From: Candidatus Zixiibacteriota bacterium
GTDB taxonomy: Bacteria > Zixibacteria > MSB-5A5 > WJJR01 > JAJRUJ01
Assembly (NCBI GenBank): GCA_020051695.1
Contig: JAGVQM010000031.1
Location: 1 to 64,000, forward strand
Direction of reading: 5' to 3'
Length of the DNA: 64,000 nucleotides
Position 1 is the stretch's first letter, and every line of letters starts with the position of its first letter. The translations under genes were made by a program, and so were the position numbers. A model generated the notes under the pieces. The model had not been told where the DNA came from and searched no databases. It saw only the letters and a program-made list of their open reading frames with translations. Below, in pieces: positions 62,193 through 64,000 of this stretch.

Positions 62193-63829
62193 TCGGAGAG
62201 AACACTCCCCGGGACAATCGTATCGCCTTGTACTGCCTGACTCACGGGGATGAACCAGAATGGTTTTTCCCACATCGAGTAATAACTTGCATCCGGCAGC
62301 AATTCCAGATTCTGGTCGAAATACCGGTTGAGAATTACGCGAAAGGTGTTGACCGGCGTGATCGTGTCATATAACAGACTGTCGCCACCGTGGGGCAGAT
62401 AATAGGCGTTCAGGATGCTCAGCCGTTCACGCATATTGGTCCGTTCGCTGCTGTTCCAATCCAGATACGCCCCCGGGCCGTGGTCGGATTGCAGGACGAT
62501 AATCGGCGGTTGGGAAGAAGCCGCCAGAATTGACTCGATGGCCGTGACGATAATTTTCTCGATGAACTGCAACTGATCGCGATATAACATGATGTAGCCG
62601 TCCTGTCGAGTATTCAGGCGGCCGATCAGCCAGTTCCCGTCGGCCAGACTCCAGGCAATCGGCGGGTCGCGCGGTTCGCCGTTCGGTCCGAAAATAAATG
62701 GCGGGTGCGGCGCAACCAGGTGCGCGAAGACGAATTTCGGTGAAACCCGCTGCGGCATCTCGGCCAGCAGGTCGGCAGTCCGCAAAATCAACTCCCGCCG
62801 GGCTTCGGCCTGCAGATGGCTGAGTCTTTCCCCCCAAAAGGGGACAGGCTTGGTGGACGGGATCAGGAACGGCAATGCCGTACTATTAATCAAACCGCTC
62901 TGGAATTCATCCAGGAAGCCGACTTTGCTGGCCGGTTCCAGAAAAACATCCGCGTCGCGCATCTCGGTCGCCGGTGAGCCGGTGGCGAACGCCATGGTGG
63001 TATATCCCCGCTCGCGCAGGAAACGTACCACCCGGCTGTTCAAGAGTATGCGGTCCAATGCCTGCGTATCTTTCGCATTCGCGTAGTACCCGTCCTCGTC
63101 CGCGTCGAGGTATTTGTAATTCAGTGATGACGACAGTGAGAGTGTGGTTTGGCAATAATTCGAACCGCTACGTCCGCCGATATAAAATCCGCGCTGCCTG
63201 AGATAATTATATAATCGGCTGTCGGGATATTCGTACAGGTCGGCCAGGACATCTTCCCGGGCGAAACCGTCAAGGATGATATAGTAAATATCCGGCAGTT
63301 GCGCCTGTGTATCCCTCTTCTCTGCAGCTGGCTGCTCCACGGGTATTCCATCTGCGGCTGTCGGCCGGCTCCCGCCGGCGAGGAAGGCAAAAAACATCGT
63401 GGTCAACGGTACCGCGATTAGGATGACCGTCACGGCATTGGCCCAGCGGGTCAGTCCGGCAGGTTCGTGCCGGGTCCGGAGCAGCAGGAATCCTCCGCCG
63501 AGAAACAGCAGGGCAAACAGCGGCTTGAGCACGAAATTGGCCCCTTCGCGCAGCGTAAACGGGCGGACAGAGAAAAAATACCACAACAGGTCGTACAATT
63601 GGCCATAGGAAAAAAACAACAGGAGAAACAGCGACGTGATCAATGCTCCCTTTCCGATGCTGCGAAAGATGAGGCCGAAGACCAGCCATAACATTAGCGC
63701 CAGCAGCAGACAGACCGCCGCCGGGATTACCATGACCGCCGGCGGGTATTCGCTCATATTCCGACTATAGAGGAATACTGTGGGGAACAGCGCGAACAGC
63801 AGCGGATGAACGATGAATGGTTTTTTCAT
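62189..63829 (-). CDS. Membrane-bound alkaline-phosphatase/sulfatase-superfamily protein (paralogue 2)
   Basis: A 546-residue paralogue of the protein at 43018-44580. It has several N-terminal hydrophobic helices (residues 1-170; 'FIVHPLLFALFPTVFLYS'), then an outward sulfatase-like domain with 'DIYYIILDGFAREDVLADLY', 'YCQTTLSLSSSLNYKYLD' and 'IIVLQSDHGPGAYLDWNSSE'. The same segments are conserved in both paralogues, which supports them as active-site elements. Substrate unknown; surface glycan or lipid decoration is plausible. The start at 63829 ('MKKPFIVHP') has a GAGG site and matches paralogue 1. It overlaps the TonB-receptor stop. Confidence 0.82.
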   Translation of the reverse strand: MKKPFIVHPLLFALFPTVFLYSRNMSEYPPAVMVIPAAVCLLLALMLWLVFGLIFRSIGKGALITSLFLLLFFSYGQLYDLLWYFFSVRPFTLREGANFVLKPLFALLFLGGGFLLLRTRHEPAGLTRWANAVTVILIAVPLTTMFFAFLAGGSRPTAADGIPVEQPAAEKRDTQAQLPDIYYIILDGFAREDVLADLYEYPDSRLYNYLRQRGFYIGGRSGSNYCQTTLSLSSSLNYKYLDADEDGYYANAKDTQALDRILLNSRVVRFLRERGYTTMAFATGSPATEMRDADVFLEPASKVGFLDEFQSGLINSTALPFLIPSTKPVPFWGERLSHLQAEARRELILRTADLLAEMPQRVSPKFVFAHLVAPHPPFIFGPNGEPRDPPIAWSLADGNWLIGRLNTRQDGYIMLYRDQLQFIEKIIVTAIESILAASSQPPIIVLQSDHGPGAYLDWNSSERTNMRERLSILNAYYLPHGGDSLLYDTITPVNTFRVILNRYFDQNLELLPDASYYSMWEKPFWFIPVSQAVQGDTIVPGSVLSD

Positions 63830-63840
63830 TGATGCCTGCC

Positions 63841-64000
63841 TCACCGTATTTCCCGGCCTACCGGCACGAACCAGTACGGCTTGTGCCACAGCGAAAAGTG
63901 GCTTTCATCGGGCAGCAGTTCCAGGTGTTCGCCGAAATAGTGATTGAAGATGACGCGGAAGGTGTTGACCGGCGTAATCGAATCATATACCAGCGAATCG
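63841..64000 (-). CDS. Third paralogue of the sulfatase-like family, C-terminal end only
   Basis: Fifty-two residues of the C-terminus are visible before the window edge ('YDSITPVNTFRVIFNHYFGE' and 'YWFVPVGREIR'). They closely match the corresponding parts of the two other copies ('ITPVNTFRV' in all three). The stop (63841-63843) lies 11 bases upstream of the start codon of the second copy, so copies 2 and 3 form one operon on the minus strand. The 5' part is outside the window. Confidence 0.85.
   Translation of the reverse strand, partial: DSLVYDSITPVNTFRVIFNHYFGEHLELLPDESHFSLWHKPYWFVPVGREIR

Overview
The window looks like chromosomal DNA of a GC-rich, Gram-negative bacterium outside the well-studied phyla. 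Evidence for an outer membrane includes a TonB-dependent receptor ending in Phe, candidate lipoproteins, and a type VI secretion system (T6SS). Two large exported proteins end in dockerin-like repeats built around a 'TPLDVV.LVNYVYR' core, a style I associate with Zixibacteria and other FCB-group candidate phyla. That placement is an inference from protein style, not from a marker gene. Most genes have clear Shine-Dalgarno (GGAGG-type) sites. I saw no rRNA, tRNA, CRISPR array, insertion sequence or prophage.

1-19490: one T6SS locus on the + strand. The order is tssM (5' end outside the window), tagF, tssA, tssB, tssC, hcp, tssE, tssF, tssG, clpV, a Cys/His putative hydrolase, vgrG, a TPR protein, a PAAR-like protein with a C-terminal HExxH domain, and a small lipoprotein. 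TssJ, TssK and TssL are not seen and probably lie to the left. The last four genes read as spike, adaptor, metallopeptidase effector and immunity lipoprotein. hcp is flanked by two strong hairpins.

19553-28109: an enoyl-CoA hydratase family gene with a small membrane protein; a four-gene operon (small membrane protein, TauE/SafE transporter, PEP-synthase-like protein without its PEP barrel, CBS protein); several unrecognised small or low-complexity genes, one with a TTG start; a protein with two BamE-like repeats; and an HTH-DUF2087 regulator with repeats in its promoter.

28308-39145: an EamA transporter; a polyamine cluster (pyruvoyl-dependent arginine decarboxylase, deoxyhypusine-synthase-like protein, agmatinase); a MiaB-like radical SAM enzyme without TRAM; a flavodoxin-like protein; the nickel-pincer cofactor operon larE-larB-larC; DUF1844 with a 59-residue neighbour; and a POT-family transporter broken by two opposite G-run frameshifts.

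39621-64000: surface and envelope functions dominate. They include a 1083-residue exported protein built mainly of Cys-containing hexapeptide repeats with a dockerin-like end, three membrane-bound alkaline-phosphatase/sulfatase-superfamily paralogues (the last cut by the window edge), a DUF1028 protein, a gingipain-type C25 peptidase of 2044 residues with a dockerin-like end, and a TonB-dependent receptor. Between them lie two SDR dehydrogenases, a MutY-like glycosylase without its Fe-S cysteines, and a likely catabolic operon (unrecognised 408-residue protein, Tyr-less SDR, cupin, homoserine-dehydrogenase-like protein, aldehyde dehydrogenase). The most unusual object is the hexapeptide Cys-repeat protein at 39621-42872.
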